Positions 28,501 to 42,335 of a DNA stretch of 64,000 nt are shown here, one piece after another. The translations under genes were made by a program, and so were the position numbers. Every line of letters begins with the position of its first letter. Position 1 is the first letter of the stretch. The notes beneath the pieces were generated by a model. That model ran no database searches and was not told the DNA's origin. It was given only the letters and a program-made list of their open reading frames with translations. Source of the stretch: Sanderia malayensis (taxonomy: Eukaryota > Cnidaria > Scyphozoa > Semaeostomeae > Pelagiidae); assembly GCA_013076295.1 (NCBI GenBank), contig RQOL01000389.1, positions 1 through 64,000 of the forward strand. The letters run 5' to 3'.

Positions 28501-29160
28501 CTTTATATACATGTAAAACGGACTGATTGAACAACACCATTTTTACTTGCTTTCCGTTATATTAACATTCATTCCCACAATTTACACATGAATCCATATA
28601 AATAGAGCTAGTCCTGACTGATTGAATTACACTTTTTTTACTTTTTTTCCGTGATTTTAACATTAATTCCCACAATTTACACTTGAATTGACTTTATATA
28701 CAGGTAAAAGTGGCTGATTGAAATACACCTTTTTTACTTGTTTACTGGGATATTTACATTCATTCCCACATTTTACACATGAATCCACGTTAATACAGCT
28801 AAAATTCACTGATTGAAATTCACCCTTTTTACTTTTTCCTGTGATATTAACATTCATTCCCACAATTTGCACATGAATTGACGTAAATACAGGGGAAACG
28901 GAATGATTGAAATACACCTTTTTGACTTGTTTTCCGTTATATTAACATTCTTTCCCACAATTTACACATGAATCTACGTTAATAGAGCTAAACCTGACTA
29001 ATTGAAATACACCTTTTTCAATTGTTTTCCGTGATATTAACTTTCATTCCCACAATTTGCACATGAATTGACGTAAATACAGGGGAAACGGAATGATTGA
29101 AATACACCTTTTTGACTTGTTTTCCGTTATATTAACATTCTTTCCCACAATTTACACATG
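25553..29160. repeat. 3.61-kb higher-order repeat, unit 1
   Basis: This is a unit of about 38 monomers, with a very close tandem copy directly after it. Equivalent minus-strand open frames are 3606-3609 bp apart (25998/29606, 26860/30469, 28663/32269). Shared private variants include cacctctttcaattg (26258 and 29869), acatttattccgtg (about 26551 and 30160) and tacacttgaattgac (about 28679 and 32286). It contains an out-of-place join near 27930, where ttaacgtaaatacagggg runs into an acggaatgattg monomer; unit 2 has the same join. Confidence 0.8.
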
Positions 29161-32100
29161 AATCCACGTTAATACAGCTAATCTTGACTGATTGAATTAC
29201 ACCTTTTTTACTTTTTTTCCGTGATATTAACATTCATTCCCACAATTTACGCATGAATCCACCTTAATACAGCTAGTCCTGACTGATTGAATTACACTTT
29301 ATTTACTTGTTTTCTGTGATTTTAACATTAACTCCCACAATTTACACATGAATTAACGTAAATACAGGAAAAGCTGACTGATTGAAATACACTCTTTTCA
29401 CTTGTTTTCCGTGATATTAACATTCATTCCAACAACTTAGACATGAATCCACTTTAATACAGCTAAAATTGACTGATTGAAATTCACCCTTTTTACTTTT
29501 TCCCGTGATATTAACATTCATTCCCACAATTTACACCTGAATTAACGTTAATACAGCTAGAATTAACTGATTGTAATACACCCTTTTTACTTGTTTTCCG
29601 TGATATTAGCATTCATTCCCACAATTTACGCAGAAATCCCCGTTAATACAGCTACAATTGACTGATTGAAATACACCCTTTTTACTTTTGTTGCGTGATA
29701 TTAACATTCTTTCCCACAATTTGCACATGAATTGACGTAAATACAGGGGAAACGGAATGATTGAAATACACCTTTTTGACTTGTTTTCCGTTATATTAAC
29801 ATTCTTTCCCACAATTTACACATGAATCTACGTTAATAGAGCTAAACCTGACTAATTGAAATACACCTCTTTCAATTGTTTTCCGTGATGTTAACTTTCA
29901 TTCCCACAATTTACACATGAATTGACTCTATAATCATGTAAAACTGACTGATTGAAATACACCTTTTTTTCTTGTTTTCCGTGATATTAACATTCATTAC
30001 CACAATTTACACATAAATCCACGTTAATACAGGTAAAATGGACAGATTGAAATTCATCCTTTTCACTTTTTTCCGTGATATTAACATTCATTCCCACAAT
30101 TTACACATGAATCCACCTTAATACAGCGAATCCTGATTGATTGAATTACACCTTTTTTACATTTATTCCGTGATTTTAAAATTCTTTCCCACAATTTACA
30201 CATGAATTGACTTTATATACAGGTAAAAGTGGCTGATTGAAATACACCTTTTTTACTTGTTTACTGGGATATTTACATTCATTCCCACACTTTACACATA
30301 AATTGACTTTATATACATGTAAAACGGACTGATTGAACAACGCGATTTTTACTTGCTTTCCGTTATATTAACATTCATTCCCACAATTTACACATGAATC
30401 CACTTAAATAGAGCCAGTCCTGACTGATTGAATTACACTTTTCTTACTTTTTTTCCGTGATTTTAACATTAATTCCCACAATTTACACATGAATTGACTT
30501 TATATACAGGTAAAAGTGGCTGATTGAAATACACCTTTTTTACTTGTTTACTGGGATAATTACATTCATTCCCACATTTTACACATGAATCCACGTTAAT
30601 ACAGCTAAAATTCACTGATTGAAATTCACCCTTTTTACTTTTTCCTGTGATATTAACATTCATTCCCACAATTTACACATGAATTAACGTAAATACAGGG
30701 AAAACTGACTGATTGAAATACACCATTTTTACATGTTATCCGTGATATTAACATTCATTCGCACAACTTACACATCAATCCACCTTAATACAGCTAATCC
30801 TGATTGATTGAATTACACCTTTTTTACATCATTTCCGTAATTTTAAAATTCTGTCCCACAATTTCCACGGGAAATAACGTAAAAACAGGTGACACTGGCT
30901 GATTGAAAAGCACCATTTTACTTGTTTTCCGTGAAAGTAACATTAATTCCACACTTTACACATAAATTGACTTTATATACATGTAAAACGGACTGATTGA
31001 ACAACACCATTTTTACTTGCTTTCCGTTATATTAACATTCAATCCACAATTTACACATGAATCCACTTAAATACAGCTAGTCCTGACTGATTGAATTACA
31101 CTTTTTTTACTTGTTTTCCGTGATTTTAACATTAATTCCCACAATTTACACATGAATTGACTTTATATACAGGTAAAAGTGGCTGATTGAAATACACCTT
31201 TTTTACTTGTTTACTGGGATATTTACATTCATTCCCACATTTTACACATGAATCCACGTTTATACAGCTAAAATTCACTGATTGAAATTCACCCTTTTTA
31301 CTTTTTCCTGTGATATTAACATTCATTCCCACAATTTACACATGAATTAACGTAAATACAGGGAAAACTGACTGATTGAAATACACCATTTTTACTTGTT
31401 TTCCGTGATATTAACATTCATTCCCGCAATTTACATATGAATCCACGTTAATACAGGTAAAATTGACTGATTGAAATTCACCCTTTTCACTTTTTTCCAT
31501 GATATTAACATTCATTCCCACAATTTACACATGAATTAACGTAAATACAGGGGAAACGGAATGATTGAAATACACCTTTTGACTTGTTTTCCGTTATATT
31601 AACATTCTTTCCCACAATTTACACATGAATCTACGTTAATAGAGCTAAACCTGACTAATTGAAATACACCTTTTTCAATTGTTTTCCGTGATATTAACTT
31701 TCATTCCCACAATTTACACATGAATTGACTTTATAATCATGTAAAACTGACTGATTGAAATACACCTTTTTTTCTTGTTTTCCGTGATATTAACATTCAT
31801 TACCACAATTTACACATAAATCCACGTTAATACAGGTAAAATGGACAGATTGAAATTCATCCTTTTCACTTTTTTCCGTGATATTAACATTCATTCCCAC
31901 AATTTACACATGAATCCACCTTAATACAGCGAATCCTGATTGATTGAATTACACCTTTTTTACATCTTTTCCGTGATTTCAAAATTCTTTCCACAATTTA
32001 CACATGAATTGACTTTATATACAGGTAAAAGTGGCTGATTGAAATACACCTTTTTTACTTGTTTACTGGGATATTTACATTCATTCCACACTTTACACAT

Positions 32101-32668
32101 AAATTGACTTTATATACATGTAAAACGGACTGATTGAACAACACCATTTTTACTTGCTTTCCGTTATATTAACATTCATTCCACAATTTACACATGAATC
32201 CATATAAATAGAGCTAGTCCTGACTGATTGAATTACACTTTTTTTACTTTTTTTCCGTGATTTTAACATTAATTCCCACAATTTACACTTGAATTGACTT
32301 TATATACAGGTAAAAGTGGCTGATTGAAATACACCTTTTTTACTTGTTTACTGGGATATTTACATTCATTCCCACATTTTACACATGAATCCACGTTAAT
32401 ACAGCTAAAATTCACTGATTGAAATTCACCCTTTTTACTTTTTCCTGTGATATTAACATTCATTCCCACAATTTGCACATGAATTGACGTAAATACAGGG
32501 GAAACGGAATGATTGAAATACACCTTTTTGACTTGTTTTCCGTTATATTAACATTCTTTCCCAAATTTACACATGAATCTACGTTAATAGAGCTAAACCT
32601 GACTAATTGAAAATACACCTTTTTCAATTGTTTTCCGTGATATTAACTTTCATTCCCACAATTTACAC
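29161..32668. repeat. 3.61-kb higher-order repeat, unit 2
   Basis: This is the second tandem copy, at an offset of about 3608 bp. It remains in step with unit 1 up to about 32668, beyond which unit 1 has a tttgcacatgaattgacg monomer and unit 2 a tttacacatgaattgac monomer. The left join is at about 29158, where a ttctttcccacaatttac start runs into the ccacgttaatacagctaatc monomer. The low divergence suggests a recent duplication or ongoing homogenisation. Confidence 0.8.
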
Positions 32669-33400
32669 ATGAATTGACTTATAATCATGTAAAACTGACT
32701 GATTGAAATACACCTTTTTTTCTTGTTTTCCGTGGATATTAACATTCATTACCACAATTTACACATAAATCCACGTTAATACAGGTAAAATGGACAGATT
32801 GAAATTCATCCTTTTCACTTTTTTCCGTGATATTAACATTCATTCCCACAATTTACACATGAATCCACCTTAATACAGCGAATCCTGATTGATTGAATTA
32901 CACCTTTTTTACATCTTTTCCGTGATTTCAAAATTCTTTCCCACAATTTACACATGAATTGACTTTATATACAGGTAAAAGTGGCTGATGAATACACCTT
33001 TTTTACTTGTTTACTGGGATTTTACATTCATTCCCACACTTTACACATAAATTGACTTTATATACATGTAAAACGGACTGATTGAACAACACCATTTTTA
33101 CTTGCTTTCCGTTATATTAACATTCATTCCCACAATTTACACATGAATCCATATAAATAGAGCTAGTCCTGACTGATTGAATTACACTTTTTTTACTTTT
33201 TTTCCGTGATTTTAACATTAATTCCACAATTTACACTTGAATTGACTTTATATACAGGTAAAGTGGCTGATTGAAATACACCTTTTTTACTTGTTTACTG
33301 GGATATTTACATTCATTCCCACATTTTACACATGAATCCACGTTAATACAGCTAAAATTCACTGATTGAAATTCACCCTTTTTACTTTTTCCTGTGATAT
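32486..33400. repeat. 0.95-kb (10-monomer) tandem duplication of 31541-32485
   Basis: The monomers at about 31541-32485 are repeated directly afterwards. The string aatctacgttaatagagc occurs near 31627 and 32576, and the private variant tacacttgaattgac is found near 32286 and 33233. Both pairs are about 947-949 bp apart, or ten monomers. It overlaps the tail of unit 2 of the 3.61-kb repeat and so is a later or nested event. Confidence 0.7.
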
Positions 33401-36400
33401 TACATTCATTCCCACAATTTACACATGAATTAACGTAAATACAGGGAAAACTGACTGATTGAAATACACCATTTTTTACATGTTATCCGTGATATTAACA
33501 TTCATTCGCACAACTTACACATCAATCCACCTTAATACAGCTAATCCTGATTGATTGAATTACACCTTTTTTACATCATTTCCGTAATTTTAAAATTCTG
33601 TCCCACAATTTCCAGGGGAATAACGTAAAAACAGGTGACACTGGCTGATTGAATATGCACCATTTTTACTTGTTTTCCGTGAAAGTAACATTAATTCCCA
33701 CACTTTACACATAAAATGACTTTATATACATGTAAAACGGACTGATTGAACAACACCATTTTTACTTGCTTTCCGTTATATTAACATTCATTCCCACAAT
33801 TTACACTTGAATCCACTTAAATACAGCTAGTCCTGACTGATTGAATTACACTTTTTTTACTTGTTTTCCGTGATTTTAACATTAATTCCCACAATTTACA
33901 CATGAATTGACTTTATATACAGGTAAAAGTGGCTGATTGAAATACACCTTTTTTACTTGTTACTGGGATATTTACATTCATTCCCACATTTTAACATGAA
34001 TCCACGTTAATACAGCTAAAATTCACTGATTGAAATTCACCCTTTTTACTTTTTCCTGTGATATTAACATTCATTCCCACAATTTACACATGAATTAACG
34101 TAAATACAGGGAAAACTGACTGATTGAAATACACCATTTTTACATGTTATCCGTGATATTAACATTCCTTTCCAGCAATTTACATATGAATCCACGTTAA
34201 TACAGGTAAAATTGACTGATTGAAACTCACCCTTTTCACTTTTTTCCGTGATATAACATTCATTCCCACAATTTACACATGAATTAACGTAAATACAGGA
34301 AAAACTGACTGATTGAAATTCACTCTTTTTACTTGTTTTCCGTGATATTAACATTCATTCCAACAACTTAGACATGAATCCACTTTAATACAGCTAAATT
34401 GACTGATTGAAATTCACCCTTTTTCTTTTTCCGTGATATTACCATTAATTCCTACAATTTACACATGAATTGACTTTATAAAAATGTAAAACTGACTGAT
34501 TAAAATACACCTTTTTTACTTATTTTCCTTGATATTAACATTCATTCCCACAATTTACATGTGAATCCACGTTAATACAGGTAAAGTTGACTGATTGAAA
34601 TTCACCCTTTTCACTTTTTTCCGTGATATTAACATTTATTCCCACAATTTACACATAAATAAACGTAAATACAGGGAAAACTGACTGATTGAAATACACT
34701 CCTTTTACTTGTTTTCCGTGATATTAAAATTAATTCCCACAATTGACACATAAATCGACTTTATAAACATTTAAAACTGACTAATTGAAATACACCTTTT
34801 TTACTTTTTTTCCGTGATATTGACGTTCATTCCCACAAATTACACATGAACTCACGTTAAACGCTAACACTGACTGATTGAAAACACACTTTTTACTTGT
34901 TTTAAGTGATATTCACATTCATTCCCACAATTTACGCAGAAATCCCGGTAATACAGCTAAAATTGACGATTGAAATACACCCTTTTACTTTTGTTGCGTG
35001 ATATTAACATTCATTCCCACAATTTACACATGAATTGACGTAAATACAGGGGAAACTGATTGATTGAATTACACCTTTTTTACATCATTTCCGTAATTTT
35101 AAAATTCTTTCCCACAATTTCCACGGGAAATAAAGTAAAACAGGTGACACTGACTGATTGAAAATACACCATTTTTACTTGTTTTCCGTGATATTAACAT
35201 TCATTCCCCGGCAATTTACATATGAATCCACGTTAATACAGGTAAAATTGACCGATTGAAATTCATCCTTTTCACTTTTTTCCGTGATATTACATTCATT
35301 CCCACAATTTACACATGAATTAACGTAAATACAGGAAAAACTGACTGATTGAAATTCACTCTTTTTACTTGTTTTCCGTGATATTAACATTCATTCCAAC
35401 AACTTAGACATGAATCCACTTTAATACAGCTAAAATTGACTGATTGAAATTCACCCTTTTTACTTTTTTCCGTGATATTACCATTAATTCCTACAATTTA
35501 CACATGAATTGACTTTATAAAAGCTAAACTGACTGATTAAAATACACCTTTTTACTTATTTTCCTTGATATTAACATTCATTCCCACAATTTACATGTGA
35601 ATCCACGTTAATACAGGTAAAGTTGACTGATTGAAATTCACCCTTTTCACTTTTTTCCGTGATATTAACATTTATTCCCACAATTTACACATAAATAAAC
35701 GTAAATACAGGGAAAACTGACTGATTGAAATACACTCCTTTTACTTGTTTCCGTGATATTAAAATTAATTCCCACAAATTGACACATAAATCGACTTTAA
35801 TAACATTTAAAGCTGACTAATTGAAAACACACCTTTTTACTTTTTTTCCGTGATTTTGACTTTCATTCCCACAAATTACACATGAATCACGTTAATACAG
35901 CTAATCCTGACTGATTGAATTACACCTTTTTTACTTTTTTTCCGTGATATTACATTCATTCCCACAATTTACGCATGAATCCACCTTAATACAGCTAGTC
36001 CTGACTGATTGAATTACACTTTATTTACTTGTTTTCCGTGATATTAACATTCATTCACAACTTAGACATGAATCCACTTTAATACAGCTAAAATTGACTG
36101 ATTGAAATTCACCCTTTTTATTTTTTTCCGTGATTTTAACATTCATTCTCACAAATTACACATGAATCCACGTTAAAACAGTTAATCCTGACTGATTGAA
36201 TTACCCCTTTTTTAATTGTTTTCCGTAATTTTAACATTCTTTCCCACACTTTACACGTGAATTGACTTTATAAACATTTAAAGCTGACTAATTGAAACAC
36301 ACCTTTTTTACTTTTTTCCGTGATTTTGACTTTCATTCCCACAAATTACACATGAATCCACGTTAATACAGCTAATCCTGACTGATTGAATTACACCTTT

Positions 36401-37750
36401 TTTACTTTTTTTCCGTGATATTAACATTCATTCCCACAATTTACGCATGAATCCACTTAATACAGCTAGTCCTGACTGATTGAATTACACTTTATTTACT
36501 TGTTTTCCGTGATTTTAACATTAATTCCACAATTTACACATGAATTGACTTTATATACAGGTAAAAGTGGCTGATTGAAATACACCTTTTTTACTTGTTT
36601 ACTGGGATATTTACATTCATTCCCACATTTTACACATGAATCCACGTTAATACAGCTAAAATTCACTGATTGAAATTCACCCTTTTTACTTTTTCCTGTG
36701 ATATTAACATTCATTCCACAATTTACACATGAATAACGTAAATACAGGGAAATGACTGATTGAAATACACACTTTTTACATGTTATCCGTGATATTAACA
36801 TTCCAGCAATTTACATATGAATCCACGTTAATACAGGTAAAATTGACTGATTGAAACTCACCTTTTCACTTTTTTCCGTGATATTAACATTCATTCCCAC
36901 AATTTACACATGAATTAACGTAAATACAGGAAAAACTGACTGATTGAAATTCACTCTTTTTACTTGTTTTCCGTGATATTAACATTCATTCCAACAACTT
37001 AGACATGAATCCACTTTAATACAGCTAAAATTGACTGATTGAAATTCACCCTTTTTACTTTTTTCCGTGATATTAACATTAATTCCTACAATTTACACAT
37101 GAATTGACTTTATAAACATGTAAACTGACTGATTAAAATACACCTTTTTTACTTATTTTCCTTGATATTAACATTCATTCCCACAATTTACATGTGAATC
37201 CACGTTAATACAGGTAAAGTTGACTGATTGAAATTCATCCTTTTCACTTTTTTTCCGTGATATTAACATTCATTCCACAATTTACACATGAATTAAGTAA
37301 GTACAGGAAAAACTGACTGATTGAAATTCACTTCTTTTTACTTGTTTTCCGTGATATTAACATTCATTCCAACAACTTAGACATGAATCCACTTTAATAC
37401 AGCTAAAATTGACAGATTGAAATTCACCCTTTTTTTTTTTTCCGTGATTTTAACATTCACCTTCACAAATTACACATGAATCCACGTTAAAACAGTTAAT
37501 CCTGACTGATTGAATACCCCTTTTTTAATTGTTTTCCGTAATTTTAACATTCTTTCCCACACTTTACACGTGAATTGACTTTATAAACATTTAAAGCTGA
37601 CTAATTGAAAACATCTTTTTTACTTTTTTCCGTGATTTTGACTTTCATTCCACAAATTACACATGAATCCACTTTAATACAGCTAAAATTGACTGATTGA
37701 AATTCACCCTTTTTACTTTTTTCCGTGATATTAACATTCATTCCACAATT
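33401..37750. repeat. Mosaic satellite with an 11-monomer duplication
   Basis: Within this stretch about 34170-34770 is repeated at about 35205-35800. The rare variant accattaattcctac is at 34441 and 35480, an offset of 1039 bp, and aaacgtaaatacaggg is near 34662 and 35698. The remainder joins pieces seen in other blocks (36.0-36.5 kb resembles 25.3-25.7 kb; 36.8-37.2 kb resembles 34.1-34.6 kb). A monomer near 37430-37441 has an unbroken run of twelve T, having lost the usual ac interruption. Confidence 0.7.
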
Positions 37751-40700
37751 TACACATGAATCCACCTTAATACAGCGAATCCTGATTGATTGAATTACAC
37801 CTTTTTTATATCTTTTCCGTGATTTTAAAATTCTTTCCCACAATTTACACACGAATTAATGTAAAAACAGGTGACACTGGCTGATTGAAATGCACCATTT
37901 TTACTTTTTTCCGTGATATTAACATTCATGCCCAAAATTTACACATTAATTGACTTAGATACATGTAAAACTGACTTATTGAAATACACTTTTTTCACTT
38001 GTTTTCCGTTATATTAACATTCATTCCTACAATTTACACATGAATCCACGTTAACACAGAGAAAACCGACCGATTGAAATACACCATTTTTACTTGTTTT
38101 CCGTGATATTAACATTCATTCCCACAATTTACGCAGAAATCCCCAGTAATACAGCTAAAGTTGACGAATGAAATACACCCTTTTTCCTTTTCTTCCTTGA
38201 TGTTAACATTCAATCCCACAATTTACAGATGAATTGACTTTAAATACATGAAGACTGACTGATTGAAATACACCCATATTACTTTTTCCGTGATATTAAC
38301 ATTCATTCCCACAATTTACACATGAAACCACCTTAACACAGCTAGTCCTGACCGATTCAAATACCCTTGTTTTACTTGTTTTCAGCGATTTTAACATTAA
38401 TTCCCACAATTTAAACATGAATTAACTTTATATACAGGTAAAACTGACTGATTGAAATACACCATTTTTACTTGTTTTCCGTGATATTAATTGCTTCCCA
38501 CAATTTACACATGAATTGACGAAAATACTGGGCAAACTGACTGATTGAATAACACCATTTTTACTTGTTTTCCGTGATATTAAAATTAATTCCCACAATT
38601 GACACATAAATCGACTTTATAAACATTTAAAACTGACTAATTGAAATACACCTTTTTTACTTTTTTCCGTGATATTGACGTTCATTCCCACAAATTACAC
38701 ATGAACTCACGTTAATACAGCTAACACTGACTGATTGAAAAACAATCTTCTTTTACTTGTTTTAAGTGATATTCACATTCATTCCCACAATTTACGCAGA
38801 AATCCCCGGTAATACAGCTAAAATTGACGATTGAAATACACCCGTTTTACTTTTGTTGCGTGATATTAACATTCATTCCCACAATTTACACATGAATTGA
38901 CGTAAATACAGGGGAAACTGACTGATTGAAATACACCTTTTTTACTTGTTTTTCGTTATATTAACATTCATTCGCACAACTTACACATCAATCCACCTTA
39001 ATACAGCTAATCCTGATTGATTGAATTACACCTTTTTTACATCATTTCCGTAATTTTAAAATTCCTTCCCACAATTTCCACGGGAAATAACGTAAAAACA
39101 GGTGACACTGGCTGATTGAATGCACCATTTTTACTTGTTTTCCGTGAAAGTAACATTAATTCCCACACTTTACACATAAATTGACTTTATATACATGTAA
39201 AACGGACTGATTGAACAACACCATTTTTACTTGCTTTCCGTTATATTAACATTCATTCCCACAATTTACACATGAATCCACTTAAATACAGCTAGTCCTG
39301 ACTGATTGAATTACACTTTTTTACTTGTTTTCCGTGATTTTATCATTAATTCCCACAATTTACACATGAATTGACTTTATATACAGGTAAAAGTGGCTGA
39401 TTGAAATACACCTTTTTTACTTGTTTACTGGGATATTTACATTCATTCCACATTTTACACATGAATCCACGTTAATACAGCTAAAATTCACTGATTGAAA
39501 TTCACCCTTTTTACTTTTTCCTGTGATATTAACATTCATTCCCACAATTTACACATGAATTAACGTAAGTACAGGAAAACTGACTGATTGAAATTCACTC
39601 TTTTTACTTGTTTTCCGTGATATTAACATTCATTCCAACAACTTAGACATGAATCCACTTAATACAGTAAAATTGACTGATTGAAATTCACCCTTTTTAT
39701 TTTTTCCGTGATTTTAACATTCATTCTCACAAATTACACATGAATCCACGTTAAAACAGTTAATCCTGACTGATTGAAATTACCCTTTTTTAATTGTTTT
39801 CCGTATTTTAACATTCTTTCCCACTTTACACGTGAATTGCTTTATAACATTTAAAGCTGACTAATTGAAACACACCTTTTTTTACTTTTTTCCGTGATTT
39901 TGACTTTCATTCCACAAATTACACATGAATCCACGTTAATACAGCTAATCCTGACTGATTGAAATTACACCTTTTTTACTTTTTTTCCGTGATATTAACA
40001 TTCATTCCAACAATTTACGCATGAATCCACCTTAATACAGCTAGTCCTGACTGATTGAATTACACTTTATTTACTTGTTTTCTGTGATTTTATCATTAAC
40101 TCCCACAATTTACACATGAATTAACGTAAATACAGGAAAAGCTGACTGATTGAAATACACTCTTTTCACTTGTTTCCGTGATATTAACATTCATTCCAAC
40201 AACTTAGACATGAATCCACTTTAATACAGCTAAAATTGACTGATTGAAATTCACCCTTTTTACTTTTTTCCGTGATATTAACATTCATTCCCACACTTTA
40301 CACCTGAATTAACGTTAATACAGCTAGAATTAACTGATTGTAATACACCCTTTTTACTTGTTTTCCGTGATATTAGCATTCATTCCCACAATTTACGCAG
40401 AAATCCCCGTTAATACAGCTACAATTGACTGATTGAAATACACCCTATTTACTTTTGTTGCGTGATATTAACATTCTTTCCCACAATTTGCACACGAATT
40501 GACGTAAATACAGGGGAAACGGAATGATTGAAATACACCTTTTTGACTTGTTTTCCGTTATATTAACATTCTTTCCCACAATTTACACATGAATCTACGT
40601 TAATAGAGCTAAACCTGACTAATTGAAATACACCTTTTTCAATTGTTTTCCGTGATATTAACTTTCATTCCCAGAATTTACACATGAATTGACTTATAAT

Positions 40701-40780
40701 CATGTAAAACTGACTGATTGAAATACACCTTTTTTTCTTGTTTTCCGTGATATTAACATTCATTACCACAATTTACACAT
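37751..40780. repeat. Landmark block, copy 4, and following monomers
   Basis: This copy enters the landmark order at the cttttttatatcttttccg monomer, so the first two landmark monomers (aatttagacagg and gttcattagac) are absent. It then runs through catgcccaaaatttac (about 37925), accgaccgattg (38064), aatccccagtaatac (about 38139), gattcaaataccc (38355), cccgttttacttttgttgcg (38840) and on to the acggaatgattg monomer (about 40520). The latter is the last of its kind in the window. Confidence 0.7.
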
Positions 40781-42335
40781 GAATCCATATAAATAGAGCT
40801 AGTCCTGACTGATTGAATTACACTTTTTTACTTTTTTTCCGTGATTTAACATTAATTCCCACAATTTACACATGAGTTGACTTTATATACAGGTAAAAGT
40901 GGCTGATTGAAATACACCTTTTTTACTTGTTTACTGGGATTTACATTCATTCCCACATTTTACACATGAATCCACGTTAATACAGCTAAAATTCACTGAT
41001 TGAAATTCACCCTTTTTACTTTTTCCTGTGATATTAACATTCATTCCCACAATTTACACATGAATTAACGTAAATACAGGGAAAACTGACTGATTGAAAT
41101 ACACCATTTTTACATGTTATCCGTGATATTAACATTCATTCCAGCAATTTACATATGAATCCACGTTAATACAGGTAAAATTGACTGATTGAAATTCACC
41201 CTTTTCACTTTTTTCCGTGATATTAACATTCATTCCCACAATTTACACATGAATTAACGTAATACAGGAAAAACTGACTTATTGAAATTCACTCTTTTAC
41301 TTGTTTTCCGTGATATTAACATTCATTCCAACAACTTAGACATGAATCCACTTTAATACAGCTAAAATTGACTGATTGAAATTCACTCTTTTTACTTGTT
41401 TTCCGTGATATTAACATTCATTCCAACAACTTAGACATGAATCCACTTTAATACAGGTAAAATTGACTGATTGAAATTCACCCTTTTCACTTTTTTCCGT
41501 GATATTAACATTTATTCCCACAATTTACACATAAATTAACGTAAATACAGGGAAAACTGACTGATTGAAAACACTCCTTTTACTTGTTTTCTGTGATATT
41601 AACATTCATTCCCATAATTTAGACAGGAATCCACGTTAATGCAGCTAAAATTAACTGATTGAAATGCACCTCTTTTACTTTTTTCCGTGAAATTTACATT
41701 CATTCCCACAATTTACACATGAATCCACGATAATACAGTTCATTAGACTGAGTAAAGTACACCTTAATTACTTGTTTTCCGTGATATTAACATTCATTCC
41801 CACAATTTACACATGAATCCACCTTAATACAGCGAATCCTGATTGATTGAATTACACCTTTTTTATATCTTTTCCGTGATTTTAAATTCTTTCCCACAAT
41901 TTACACACGAATTAACGTAAAACAGGTGACACTGGCTGATTGAAATGCACCATTTTTACTTTTTTTCCGTGATATTAACATTCATGCCCAAAATTTACAC
42001 ATTAATTGACTTAGATACATGTAAAACTGACTTATTGAAATACACTTTTTCACTTGTTTTCCGTTATATTAACATTCATTCCTACAATTTACACATGAAT
42101 CCATGTTAACACAGAGAAAACCGACCGATTGAAATACACCATTTTTACTTGTTTTCCGTGATATTAACATTCATTCCCACAATTTACGCATGAAACCACC
42201 TTAACACAGCTAGTCTGACCGATTCAAATACCCTTGTTTTACTTGTTTTCAGCGATTTTAACATTAATTCCCACAATTTAAACATGAATAACTTATTACA
42301 GTAAAACTGACTGATTGAAATACACCATTTTTACT
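40781..42335. repeat. Mosaic stretch and landmark block, copy 5 (shortened)
   Basis: The left part (40781-41590) joins the last ccatataaatagagc monomer of the window to a series ending in actccttttacttg. The landmark monomers follow: cataatttagacagg near 41610, gttcattagactg near 41730, catgcccaaaatttac near 41985, accgaccgattg near 42121. A fused monomer, tttacgcatgaaaccacc (about 42185), then skips the two monomers also missing from copy 2, although with a different join. Confidence 0.65.

Noticed and set aside
28663..28917. Tandem protein-repeat gene (zinc-knuckle-like CxxC words)
   Set aside because: The apparent CVNCGNEC repeats follow from translating the same DNA word. The frame is lost at each monomer boundary, so no long repeat protein can be encoded.
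36496..36801. Longest minus-strand open frame (101 codons) as a possible gene
   Set aside because: It lies wholly in satellite monomers, and near-identical fragments are found at dozens of other positions in different frames. Monomer length is not a multiple of three, and no domain, signal peptide or codon pattern is recognisable.
37430..37441. Run of twelve T as a retroposon tail (poly-A on the other strand)
   Set aside because: It sits at the usual T-rich position of a normal monomer and is explained by loss of the ac interruption. There is no inserted sequence next to it.
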